The notes under the pieces are model-generated. The model did no database searches, was not told the origin of the DNA, and saw nothing but the letters and a program-made list of their open reading frames with translations. Of a DNA stretch of 64,000 bases, positions 1 through 9,621 are shown one piece after another (position 1 is the first letter of the stretch; every line of letters begins with the position of its first letter). This stretch comes from Strigamia acuminata. Its lineage: Eukaryota; Arthropoda; Chilopoda; Geophilomorpha; Linotaeniidae. Made by a program: the position numbers and the translations under genes. The stretch lies in contig OX442319.1 in the NCBI GenBank assembly GCA_949358305.1, positions 7,130,001 through 7,194,000 on the forward strand, read 5' to 3'.

Positions 1-1244
1 TCTGAATATAAGTCTTCTTTGAGTTAGTTTGAGTGAATTTCTCAGTACTGGTTGATCTGACCGGATAAATCTGGGAAGAAAAGAGTTTTACATTAGTTAT
101 TTTTCCACTTAGAATTTATTTTCTATCTTGTTTACCTGTGTTATACATGTTTTGATGTTTCCAAGTGTTTTCCTGTTTCCAGTCCACTACTGTCAATGTA
201 GTGACAAGGTGTAGTGATGCTTTCAGACAGCAAAAGTGTACTAGAATGAGAAATGTATGTTATTATCAGTTTTAAGCTGTTTCAATCAATTTCTGTGAGT
301 TTTCTGTATATTACTAACCAATTAAGCGTTTTGTTAACTTAGATTGTGTGTAGCCTGTCTAGTGAGCTAATTTCAAGCCTTTTTATCCTCCTGCAAGTGA
401 TCTTTGTTTACATTGTCGGCCATTACTGTGGGAGTGGTCTACTTGTATCTGTAAAGAGAGGAGATAATGTTTAATCCCAAAGAGTTTTTGTGGGTTCTGA
501 TTAATAATTAATCACTTAATTATTATGCAATGTAAAAGTGTTAAGTTTGAGATTTATCTGTGTTGATTTATAACTTAACTTCTGCACTTACTGTAAAGTT
601 GCCAGCTCATTGGTCTAAAATGTCTTTACTTATTCTTTTCTCTATTTTATGAGTTGTTCAGTGTGTTTTAGAGTGAATAATTTAGTTCTCAATGAGCATT
701 GTGTTTAGAGACTGTTGTTAATGTATACTTTTGCATTTAATGCCAAATACTTGCTGTTCGGCTTATGTGTTTTCAACTATTAACTTCTACGGTAGTTTTG
801 TTGTGCCAGCAGTACTTATTTCTCTTTACAAGCACTTAGAGACCTCTGTAACTTTAAGTGCAAGTGTCCTTATACAATGTGGAGATAGTTACACTTGTTG
901 TTTCTTATTATTGTTAAAGTGTGACTTCTTTGTAAAATCCTCGTGATTCAATTGTAGTAGTGTTGTTAAGAATTTAGAGAATAAAATGGTTGCTTTTTAT
1001 TTCTCTCCAAGTCTCATTTCTCTATACAACCAGAAAGCAATGTGCAGTGAGTAGAAAAATCCTCCTTCCTCCTCCTTGAACTCACCAGTGGCAGATCATC
1101 ATGTGAAGCAGCAAGTTCAAGTCCAGTGTTTGCATTTCTTCAAGTCTTTGGCCAACTTCTGTTTATCAATTTGTGCCAAGCAGCAGTCAAGTATTGCCGC
1201 CCCTCCTTCTGGCCTGGTTGTCGCCTGCGACCTTGCCAGAAACA
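1..1244 (+). repeat. BEL-TK LTR, first copy (5' end outside window)
   Basis: Matches 5221-6464 without a difference that I can see, so about 113 bases at its left end are missing. It contains an AATAAAA polyadenylation-like signal near 980. It ends in CAGAAACA at 1244. The short ORF at 731-946 recurs unchanged in the second LTR and has no recognisable domain. It is probably chance coding inside the LTR. Confidence 0.9.
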
Positions 1245-2066
1245 ATTTGGTACCGTGAACCAAGGATTTCTTCCAGTTATCTCAGTGGACCTTCATGTGT
1301 GCTGCAAAATTCATCAGTGGGTTTTGTTCTCAAGCTGTGCAAAGCTTTTATGTGTAAAGTGCCATTGAAGCTGTGCCACTACAGTGAAGTGTATGCTCTC
1401 GTCCGCCTTTCACAGGCAAAAAAGTGGGTTTTTCAAGTTGGATTCTCAAATTGTCAAGATGGTCAAGAGGTTTTTCAACTTGGATCAAGCAAAGCTTCGA
1501 GAGTACGAGCGATCCTGCACGACAATCAAACCCAAACACAACGCAATGTACATCCTACAAGAAGATTTGAAGAAATAATTATTAAGAATTATTATTTAAA
1601 TAGAATAATATCCGAATTTGCTGCTGTAATTATTTCAAAAAGAGTTTTTGATTAGAAACTGGTGTAGTTGGGGGGAGAAGAAGTTTAAGTCTTAACAGTT
1701 TGAATAAATTCTCGATTCCAGTTTGTGGAATTTAGAGAATATCCAGTGAATTAGTGAATAATACCAAGCTTTAGTGTTGGTATCCCAATTTTAAAACGAG
1801 TATCTAGTCAGAAACTCAATTGTGAAAATAAGAGAATTGTCAATTACCTTTAATTATTGAATTTTGGGGGTTAATTTGCCAATCCTTTTAACATCTCGTG
1901 TGTTTCAATCCTGTTAACAGCTTGTGGATATCCATCCTGTTTTTGTGTGTTCAGTAAATCCTAGAGTGTAAAAGAATTAGACAAATTCTTGTTAACCAAT
2001 TTAGTCAGTTAAGTTGAGTTTGAATCCTGAACTGATCCTTGAATTCTTCATTTCTCGGTGAGGATT
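1245..2066 (+). other. BEL-TK copy 1 untranslated leader with candidate PBS
   Basis: About 820 bases between the LTR end and the ATG of the ORF. The sequence TGGTACCGTGAACCAAGG at 1248-1265 lies three bases past the LTR, where a tRNA primer-binding site is expected. I cannot name the matching tRNA. Overlapping short ORFs here have no recognisable domain. The first 718 bases of this leader, including the candidate PBS, are absent from copy 2. Confidence 0.6.
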
Positions 2067-5000
2067 ATGGCTACATTATCCGCTGCTGATCTCGAGGAAA
2101 AGGAGGTCATTTGGAAAGCAAAGGCTCAAGGAGCCGAGGATCTGCTGGGATCTTCAGTCAACATTCTAGACGGAGGAGAGCTGGAAGCCATGCAAATAAC
2201 GGTTGACCAGCAATTGAGTGATCTCGCCGACGAATTGAAAGCTCTTAAAGACGAGTCAAAAAGAGAGGACTATTTAGCAGGGCTTCAACGAATTGAAGAC
2301 ATTAGAACCAGAGTTAATTTATTGAAACAAAGAGCCAAAGTGTCTGGAAAAACGGCAGGGCAATTTGGTTCCCATCCGGGACAGAATTCCAGTTTAAACC
2401 AGACGTCCGCTTCATCTAGGAGAAACACGAGATTGCCGAAAACCGACATTGCCAAATTTAGTGGCGATGCAACTGAATATAGAGGCTTTGCGAATTTATT
2501 CGAATCAGCGGTTGATCCGAACACGGAGCTTTCGAACGTGGAAAAGCTTATATATCTGAGATCATGCTGCACTGGGGCTGCAGAATCCGCAATCAAGTCG
2601 TACCCAATAACTGATGACGCCTACCCATTAGCGAAAAATACATTGGAGAGTCTATTCGGATCTGAAAACACGCAGAGAAATGCGATTTCAAAGATGATTA
2701 GGGAGTCGAAACCCGTTTTCGATCTCTACCCAATCGAGCCACTTAAAGCTCTATTCACGTCATTGGCATCTGCTGTCCGGACCATGGCGCAACTGTCTGT
2801 GTCAGTTGACACTACTGGAACGTACCTTATTCCAGAACTACTTAGAAAATTTCCACCGGAGATCTCCCAACGTTTTTACCGAAAGCATCAAGGAAAAGTT
2901 GATGATGTTAACGTTTTTCTGGACTTCGTAGCAACCGAGATACAACTGGCTGAATTGTCGGAAGAAAGCGTTCTCCTTAAGCGCGCTCATCTGAAGAAGT
3001 CAGAAAAATTTGAGAAAACTTCAAAGGAAACAAGAGAAAGACCAACTGGAACAATGTCCTCATTCGTGACTTCTGAGAATGGAAAATTAAGCATGAATTC
3101 CAAGTCGAATCCAAACCGCAAACCCGCTTGCGCTTATTGTGATGGTGATCACGCACACGCAAACTGTGACGCCGATCTAGATGTACCGGCGAGGATCGAA
3201 ATAGTGAAGAAGAAACGACTTTGTTTCAACTGCTTGAGATATAACCACACAGCCAAAGAATGTACCGTGAAGTTTTGTTGTCGCTTGTGTGGTGGAAGAC
3301 ATCACACATCGATCTGCAACAAAAACAACAAAGAAAAAGCGATTACACCAAAAGAAGAAAACGTGTCTACTAATGTATCGCTTACCGAGTCGGTGGAGAT
3401 TCAACTGATGGTCTTCACTGCTCTTTTTGTGAAGAAAAATGGAGACATGTACCCCGTCCGCGGATTACTAGATCCAGGAAGCCATCGCTCCTACGTCACG
3501 AAGAGACTAGTAAATAAATTCCGGATGCAAAAGATCGAGACACTACACACGATGACACAGTGTCTGCTCAACAAAAAGCCAGTTCCGACGACACATGATG
3601 TCTTTAGATTCGAACTGCAATCAAGACACGGAACGGAAAAGACATCAATCCTTGCATTAGAAACCGACACGCTCCCGAAAGTCAAAGGGATAATTGGAGT
3701 AGAAGCCATAAAGCAAGTCCAATCACTCGGACTTGAGATGGCTGAGATACATCCGTCAGAATCGGAAGACATTGACGTCTTATTAGGAAGCAACGCATGG
3801 TGGAAGATTTGTCAAGGTGGAAGCCGAAAAATCAACGACGAGTTGGGATTAATGCAGACAATTTTTGGGTGGATTCTAAACGGTCGACTGAAACCAAACA
3901 ACCCGCTTGAAGAAAACATGGCAGCATGCAACATTTCTTGCATGGCGGTCGAGTCCAAAGAAGAAGTGATCTCAAATCAACCTGAAAATGACGAAAACAA
4001 AATAGTCCAATTAATTCCGAAATCACCGTCCGACATGAATGGCGAACCCGGTGTGAATAAACAGACAGACGTCACACCTTCTTGTTTTGCCGCGAGCCTC
4101 TCCAGTGGTCTGGAGAAAGAGGAACTGGACACCACCCTCCAAAAAACGAAAAAGTCGTTCAAGGATGGAGGATTGGCCAACAGAACTCCAAGCTCGGACA
4201 TGAAGCCGGAATTACGAGGGCGAAATCAGTCGGAGTCACTGAGAAAGAAAGCAAACCAAGTGCCCAGTTTACCCAAATTGTGTGCAATCTTGAGATGGAC
4301 CGGAGAATTGATTTTCAATTTCTGGAAAAAGAAAAATGTCTTATCGAACAATCAAAGAGGAATTCACCTTATCCTTGGTCCAATGTATGCCGGGAAAACG
4401 ACCAAGTTATTGAAGATCTTAGAAAAAGAAGAGAAGACGTCGTCCTTGCTCATTAAGCACTCCAATGACGAACGTTACAGTAAATCCGAAGTCGTGACCC
4501 ACGATGGTCATCGACGAGAAGCAATCGCGACCAGTAACCTAATCAATGCTGTGGAAAAAACGAAATTAATGAAGACAATCGGAATTGATGAAGGACAGTT
4601 TTTTCCCGACATTTTTACTTTTTCAAATGAAATGGCTGAGCAAAAGAAAAAGGTAATAGTCGCCGCATTAGACGTCGATTTCAAGAGGAAGCCATTTGAT
4701 CAGATATCCAAGTTAGTTCCACTAGCCGAGTCTGTTGTGAAACTACAAGCAAAATGTTATTTTTGCGGAGATAAAGCTGAATTTTCAAGACGAATTTCGC
4801 ACGAAACCAGAGTCAAGGTGATAGGAGGGATCGACAAATACAAACCAACCTGTCGAGTATGTTTCTCAAAGCCCATGGAGTCAGTAGAGACAAAAAGGAA
4901 AATCATCAACGGAATTATTCGACTTAGTTGTATGATTGTCAACCGAAGAATACCTCCGTGGATACCATATTTGATCCGTCAAAGAATCTTGCCATCCAGA

Positions 5001-5072
5001 GTGAAATACAAAAAGGTGAAAGAGGTCTCCCAAATATTATCATCAAAGACCAGAAGTAATCAAACTAAATGA
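2067..5072 (+). CDS. Gag-protease-thymidine kinase fusion polyprotein, BEL-TK copy 1
   Basis: Intact 1001-residue ORF. I take ATG 2067, because the upstream in-frame codon at 2058 is GTG. The N-terminal 350 residues are BEL/Pao Gag (DUF1759-like core opening RLPKTDIAKFSGD). Three zinc-knuckle motifs start near C355 (CAYC, CFNC, CRLC). A DUF1758-like aspartic protease has its active site at D469 (LLDPGSHRSY), followed by the conserved FGWILNG stretch that precedes RT in full BEL elements. Instead of RT comes a low-complexity linker and then a type II thymidine kinase: P-loop GPMYAGKT (771-778), THDG, catalytic motif DEGQFFPDI (D841, E842), a lasso region with LVPLAESVVKL, and zinc ligands C897/C900 and C929/C932. 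A basic tail of about 65 residues follows. Family knowledge: type II TKs phosphorylate thymidine to dTMP using ATP. The kinase looks complete; activity and a dNTP-supply role are inferred. Confidence 0.92.
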   Translation: MATLSAADLEEKEVIWKAKAQGAEDLLGSSVNILDGGELEAMQITVDQQLSDLADELKALKDESKREDYLAGLQRIEDIRTRVNLLKQRAKVSGKTAGQFGSHPGQNSSLNQTSASSRRNTRLPKTDIAKFSGDATEYRGFANLFESAVDPNTELSNVEKLIYLRSCCTGAAESAIKSYPITDDAYPLAKNTLESLFGSENTQRNAISKMIRESKPVFDLYPIEPLKALFTSLASAVRTMAQLSVSVDTTGTYLIPELLRKFPPEISQRFYRKHQGKVDDVNVFLDFVATEIQLAELSEESVLLKRAHLKKSEKFEKTSKETRERPTGTMSSFVTSENGKLSMNSKSNPNRKPACAYCDGDHAHANCDADLDVPARIEIVKKKRLCFNCLRYNHTAKECTVKFCCRLCGGRHHTSICNKNNKEKAITPKEENVSTNVSLTESVEIQLMVFTALFVKKNGDMYPVRGLLDPGSHRSYVTKRLVNKFRMQKIETLHTMTQCLLNKKPVPTTHDVFRFELQSRHGTEKTSILALETDTLPKVKGIIGVEAIKQVQSLGLEMAEIHPSESEDIDVLLGSNAWWKICQGGSRKINDELGLMQTIFGWILNGRLKPNNPLEENMAACNISCMAVESKEEVISNQPENDENKIVQLIPKSPSDMNGEPGVNKQTDVTPSCFAASLSSGLEKEELDTTLQKTKKSFKDGGLANRTPSSDMKPELRGRNQSESLRKKANQVPSLPKLCAILRWTGELIFNFWKKKNVLSNNQRGIHLILGPMYAGKTTKLLKILEKEEKTSSLLIKHSNDERYSKSEVVTHDGHRREAIATSNLINAVEKTKLMKTIGIDEGQFFPDIFTFSNEMAEQKKKVIVAALDVDFKRKPFDQISKLVPLAESVVKLQAKCYFCGDKAEFSRRISHETRVKVIGGIDKYKPTCRVCFSKPMESVETKRKIINGIIRLSCMIVNRRIPPWIPYLIRQRILPSRVKYKKVKEVSQILSSKTRSNQTK

Positions 5073-5107
5073 TGGGTTGTTCGCACTTTCTTTTCGCCGG
5101 CAATCTA
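5073..5107 (+). other. Short 3' untranslated segment before LTR 2, no clear polypurine tract
   Basis: Only 35 bases separate the stop codon from the next LTR. They are not purine-rich, unlike the obvious tracts in the Copia elements of this window. The equivalent segment of copy 2 (9587-9621) is the same, so the plus-strand primer of this family is not evident from sequence. Confidence 0.5.
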
Positions 5108-6464
5108 TGTTGCTAGCAACATAAAGGAAAGTTGCTAAACGTCTTAAAAATTAGTCATCTGGAATTATTAAAAAGGGTTTTTAATATTTATCTTAGATTG
5201 GGAATTTAATTAGGCACTTATCTGAATATAAGTCTTCTTTGAGTTAGTTTGAGTGAATTTCTCAGTACTGGTTGATCTGACCGGATAAATCTGGGAAGAA
5301 AAGAGTTTTACATTAGTTATTTTTCCACTTAGAATTTATTTTCTATCTTGTTTACCTGTGTTATACATGTTTTGATGTTTCCAAGTGTTTTCCTGTTTCC
5401 AGTCCACTACTGTCAATGTAGTGACAAGGTGTAGTGATGCTTTCAGACAGCAAAAGTGTACTAGAATGAGAAATGTATGTTATTATCAGTTTTAAGCTGT
5501 TTCAATCAATTTCTGTGAGTTTTCTGTATATTACTAACCAATTAAGCGTTTTGTTAACTTAGATTGTGTGTAGCCTGTCTAGTGAGCTAATTTCAAGCCT
5601 TTTTATCCTCCTGCAAGTGATCTTTGTTTACATTGTCGGCCATTACTGTGGGAGTGGTCTACTTGTATCTGTAAAGAGAGGAGATAATGTTTAATCCCAA
5701 AGAGTTTTTGTGGGTTCTGATTAATAATTAATCACTTAATTATTATGCAATGTAAAAGTGTTAAGTTTGAGATTTATCTGTGTTGATTTATAACTTAACT
5801 TCTGCACTTACTGTAAAGTTGCCAGCTCATTGGTCTAAAATGTCTTTACTTATTCTTTTCTCTATTTTATGAGTTGTTCAGTGTGTTTTAGAGTGAATAA
5901 TTTAGTTCTCAATGAGCATTGTGTTTAGAGACTGTTGTTAATGTATACTTTTGCATTTAATGCCAAATACTTGCTGTTCGGCTTATGTGTTTTCAACTAT
6001 TAACTTCTACGGTAGTTTTGTTGTGCCAGCAGTACTTATTTCTCTTTACAAGCACTTAGAGACCTCTGTAACTTTAAGTGCAAGTGTCCTTATACAATGT
6101 GGAGATAGTTACACTTGTTGTTTCTTATTATTGTTAAAGTGTGACTTCTTTGTAAAATCCTCGTGATTCAATTGTAGTAGTGTTGTTAAGAATTTAGAGA
6201 ATAAAATGGTTGCTTTTTATTTCTCTCCAAGTCTCATTTCTCTATACAACCAGAAAGCAATGTGCAGTGAGTAGAAAAATCCTCCTTCCTCCTCCTTGAA
6301 CTCACCAGTGGCAGATCATCATGTGAAGCAGCAAGTTCAAGTCCAGTGTTTGCATTTCTTCAAGTCTTTGGCCAACTTCTGTTTATCAATTTGTGCCAAG
6401 CAGCAGTCAAGTATTGCCGCCCCTCCTTCTGGCCTGGTTGTCGCCTGCGACCTTGCCAGAAACA
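5108..6464 (+). repeat. BEL-TK LTR, second (shared middle) copy, 1357 bp
   Basis: Complete LTR starting TGTTGCTAGCAACA and ending GCCAGAAACA. It serves as the 3' LTR of internal region 1 and the 5' LTR of internal region 2. An AATAAAA signal lies near 6201. It appears identical to the first LTR but about 2% different from the third. Confidence 0.93.
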
Positions 6465-6568
6465 AGAGTGTAAAAGAATTAGACAATTTCTTGTTAACCA
6501 ATTTAGTCAGTTAAGTTGAGTTTGAATCCTGAACTGATCTTTGAATTCTTCATTTCTCGGTGAGGATT
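6465..6568 (+). other. BEL-TK copy 2 shortened leader, candidate PBS lost
   Basis: The first base after the LTR corresponds to position 1963 of copy 1. Copy 2 therefore lacks 718 bases, and the missing block starts exactly at the LTR boundary. The sequence TGGTACCG that follows the LTR in copy 1 is not present. The deletion ends do not form a GT-AG intron. Confidence 0.85.
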
Positions 6569-9500
6569 ATGGCTACATTATCCGCTGCTGATCTCGAGGA
6601 AAAGGAGGTCATTTGGAAAGCAAAGGCTCAAGGAGCCGAGGATCTGCTGGGATCTTCAGTCAACATTCTAGACGGAGGAGAGCTGGAAGCCATGCAAATA
6701 ACGGTTGACCAGCAATTGAGTGATCTCGCAGACGAATTGAAAGCTCTTAAAGACGAGTCAAAAAGAGAGGACTATTTAGCGGGGCTTCAACGAATTGAAG
6801 ACATTAGAACCAGAGTAAATTTATTGAAGCAAAGAGCAAAAGTGTCTGGAAAAATGGCAGGGCAATTTGGTTCCCATCCGGGACAGAATTCCAGTTTAAA
6901 CCAGACGTCCGCTTCATCTAGGAGAAACACGAGATTGCCGAAAACCGACATTGCCAAATTTAGTGGCGATGCAACTGAATATAGAGGTTTTGCGAATTTA
7001 TTCGAATCAGCAGTTGATCAGAACACGGAGCTTTCGAACGTGGAAAAGCTTATATATCTGAGGTCATGCTGCACTGGGGCTGCAGAATCCGCAATCAAGT
7101 CGTACCCAATAACTGATGACGCCTACCCATTAGCGAAAAATACATTGGAGAGTCTATTCGGTTCTGAAAACACGCAGAGAAATGCTATTTCAAAGATGAT
7201 TAGGGAGTCGAAACCCGTTTTCGATCTCTACCCAATCGAGCCACTCAAAGCTCTATTCACGTCATTGGCATCTGCTGTCCGGACCATGGCGCAACTGTCT
7301 GTGTCAGTTGACACTACTGGAACGTACCTTATTCCAGAACTACTTAGAAAATTTCCACCGGAGATCTCCCAACGTTTTTACCGAAAGCATCAAGGAAAAG
7401 TTGATGATGTTAACGTTTTTCTGGACTTCGTAGCAACCGAGATACAACTGGCTGAATTGTCGGAAGAAAGCGTTCTCCTTAAGCGCGCTCATCTGAAGAA
7501 GTCAGAAAAATTTGAGAAAACTTCAAAGGAAACAAGAGAAAGACCAACTGGAACCATGTCCTCATTCGTGACTTCCGAGAATGGAAAATTGAGTATGAAT
7601 TCCAAGTCAAATCCAAACCGCAAACCCGCCTGCGCTTATTGTGATGGTGATCACGCACACGCAAATTGTGATGCGGATCTCGATGTACCAGCGAGGATCG
7701 AAATAGTGAAGAAGAAACGACTTTGTTTCAACTGCTTGAGATATAACCACACAGCCAAAGAATGTACCGTGAAGTTTTGTTGTCGCTTGTGTGGTGGAAG
7801 ACATCACACATCGATCTGCAACAAAAACAACAAAGAAAAAGCGATTACACCAAAAGAAGAAAACGTGTCTACTAATGTATCGCTTACCGAGTCGGTGGAG
7901 ATTCAACTGATGGTCTTCACTGCTCTTTTTGTGAAGAAAAATGGAGACATGTACCCCGTCCGCGGATTATTAGATCCAGGAAGCCATCGCTCCTACGTCA
8001 CGAAGAGACTAGTAAATAAATTCCGGATGCAAAAGATCGAGACACTACACACGATGACACAGTGTCTGCTCAACAAAAAGCCAGTTCCGACGACACATGA
8101 TGTCTTTAGATTCGAACTACAATCAAGACACGGAACAAAAAAGACATCAATCCTTGCATTAGAAACCGACACACTCCCGAAAGTCAAAGGGATAATTGGA
8201 GCAGAAGCCATAAAGCAAGTCCAATCACTCGGACTTGAGATGGCTGAGATACATCCGTCAGAATCGGAAGACATTGACGTCTTATTAGGAAGCAACGCAT
8301 GGTGGAAGATTTGTCAAGGTGGAAGCCGAAAAATCAACGACGAGTTGGGATTAATGGAGACAATTTTTGGGTGGATTCTAAACGGTCGACTGAAACCAAA
8401 CAACCCGCTTGAAGAAAACATGGCAGCGTGCAACATTTCTTGCATGGCGGTCGAGTCCAAAGAAGAAGTGATCTCAAATCAACCTGAAAATGACGAAAAC
8501 AAAATAGTCCAATTAATTCCGAAATCACTGCCCAACATGAATGGCGAACCCGGTGTGAATAAACAGACAGACGTCACACCTTCTTGTTTTGCCGCGAGCC
8601 TCTCCAGTGGTCTGGAGAAAGAGGAACTGGACACCACCCTCCAAAAAACGAAAAAGTCGTTTAAGGATGGAGGATTGGTCAACAGAACTCCAAGCTCGGA
8701 CATGAAGCCGGAATTACGAGGGCGAAATCAGTTAGAGTCAGGGAGAAAGAACGTCGAATTACTTACAAACCAAGTGCCCAGTTTACCCAAATTGTGTGCA
8801 ATCGTGAGATGGAGTGGAAACGTGATTCTGAATTTCTGGAAAAAGAAAATTGATTTGTCAACCAATCAAAAGGGAATTCATCTCATCATTGGTCCAATGT
8901 ATGCGGGAAAAACGACCAAGTTATTGAAGCTTTTAGAAAAGGAAGAGAAGACGTCGTCCCTGCTAATTAAACACTCCAATGACGATCGTTACAGTAAAAC
9001 CGAAGTCGTGACCCACGACGGTCATCGACGAGAAGCAATTGCTACCAGTAGCCTAACCAATGCTGTGGAAAAAACGAAATTAGTGAAGACAATCAGAATT
9101 GACGAAGGACAGTTTTTTCCCGACATTTTTACTTTTTCAAATGAAATGGCTGAGCAAAAGAAAAAGGTAATAGTCGCCGCATTAGACGTCGACTTCAAGA
9201 GGAAGCCATTTGATCAGATATCCGAGTTAGTTCCACTAGCCGAGTCTGTTGTGAAACTACAAGCAAAATGTTATTTTTGCGGAGATAAAGCTGAATTTTC
9301 AAGACGAATTTCGCACGAAACCAGAGTCAAGATGATAGGAGGGATCGACAAATACAAACCAACCTGTCGAGTATGTTTCTCAAAGCCCATGAAGTCTCTA
9401 GAGACGAAAAGGAAAATCATCAACGGAATTATTCGACTTAGTTGTATGATTGTCAACCGAAGAATACCTCCGTGGATACCAAATTTGATCCGTCAAAGAA

Positions 9501-9586
9501 TCATGCCACCCAGAGTGAAATACAAAAAGGTGAAAGAAGTCTCCCAAATATTATCATCAAAGACCAGAAGTAATCAAACTAAATGA
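6569..9586 (+). CDS. Gag-protease-thymidine kinase fusion polyprotein, BEL-TK copy 2
   Basis: Intact 1005-residue ORF collinear with copy 1. I take ATG 6569, since the codon at 6560 is GTG. All key motifs are retained: the zinc knuckles, LLDPGSHRSY, GPMYAGKT, THDG, DEGQFFPDI, and two CxxC zinc pairs. It differs by a four-residue insertion just before the kinase linker and by scattered substitutions. Hand comparison of the kinase region gives about 15 synonymous and 13 amino-acid-changing codons, none in a catalytic motif. In the Gag-protease part synonymous changes outnumber replacements by more than two to one. Both patterns fit purifying selection during the element's history. Copy 2 lacks the leader with the candidate PBS, so it may be unable to prime its own reverse transcription although its protein is intact. 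Confidence 0.92.
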   Translation: MATLSAADLEEKEVIWKAKAQGAEDLLGSSVNILDGGELEAMQITVDQQLSDLADELKALKDESKREDYLAGLQRIEDIRTRVNLLKQRAKVSGKMAGQFGSHPGQNSSLNQTSASSRRNTRLPKTDIAKFSGDATEYRGFANLFESAVDQNTELSNVEKLIYLRSCCTGAAESAIKSYPITDDAYPLAKNTLESLFGSENTQRNAISKMIRESKPVFDLYPIEPLKALFTSLASAVRTMAQLSVSVDTTGTYLIPELLRKFPPEISQRFYRKHQGKVDDVNVFLDFVATEIQLAELSEESVLLKRAHLKKSEKFEKTSKETRERPTGTMSSFVTSENGKLSMNSKSNPNRKPACAYCDGDHAHANCDADLDVPARIEIVKKKRLCFNCLRYNHTAKECTVKFCCRLCGGRHHTSICNKNNKEKAITPKEENVSTNVSLTESVEIQLMVFTALFVKKNGDMYPVRGLLDPGSHRSYVTKRLVNKFRMQKIETLHTMTQCLLNKKPVPTTHDVFRFELQSRHGTKKTSILALETDTLPKVKGIIGAEAIKQVQSLGLEMAEIHPSESEDIDVLLGSNAWWKICQGGSRKINDELGLMETIFGWILNGRLKPNNPLEENMAACNISCMAVESKEEVISNQPENDENKIVQLIPKSLPNMNGEPGVNKQTDVTPSCFAASLSSGLEKEELDTTLQKTKKSFKDGGLVNRTPSSDMKPELRGRNQLESGRKNVELLTNQVPSLPKLCAIVRWSGNVILNFWKKKIDLSTNQKGIHLIIGPMYAGKTTKLLKLLEKEEKTSSLLIKHSNDDRYSKTEVVTHDGHRREAIATSSLTNAVEKTKLVKTIRIDEGQFFPDIFTFSNEMAEQKKKVIVAALDVDFKRKPFDQISELVPLAESVVKLQAKCYFCGDKAEFSRRISHETRVKMIGGIDKYKPTCRVCFSKPMKSLETKRKIINGIIRLSCMIVNRRIPPWIPNLIRQRIMPPRVKYKKVKEVSQILSSKTRSNQTK

Positions 9587-9621
9587 TGGGTTGTTCGCAC
9601 TTTCTTTTCGCCGGCAATCTA

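Noticed and set aside
731-946. 71-codon ORF in BEL-TK LTRs as an accessory gene
   Set aside because: It recurs only because the LTR is repeated. The third LTR does not keep it open from the same start, and it has no recognisable domain.
1245-1962. The 718-base leader segment as a spliced intron missing from copy 2
   Set aside because: Its ends are not GT...AG with any alignment shift, so loss by splicing is not supported.
4260-5072. Kinase domain as a bacterial or contaminant gene
   Set aside because: It is in frame with Gag and protease in two diverged copies inside LTRs, so it belongs to the element.
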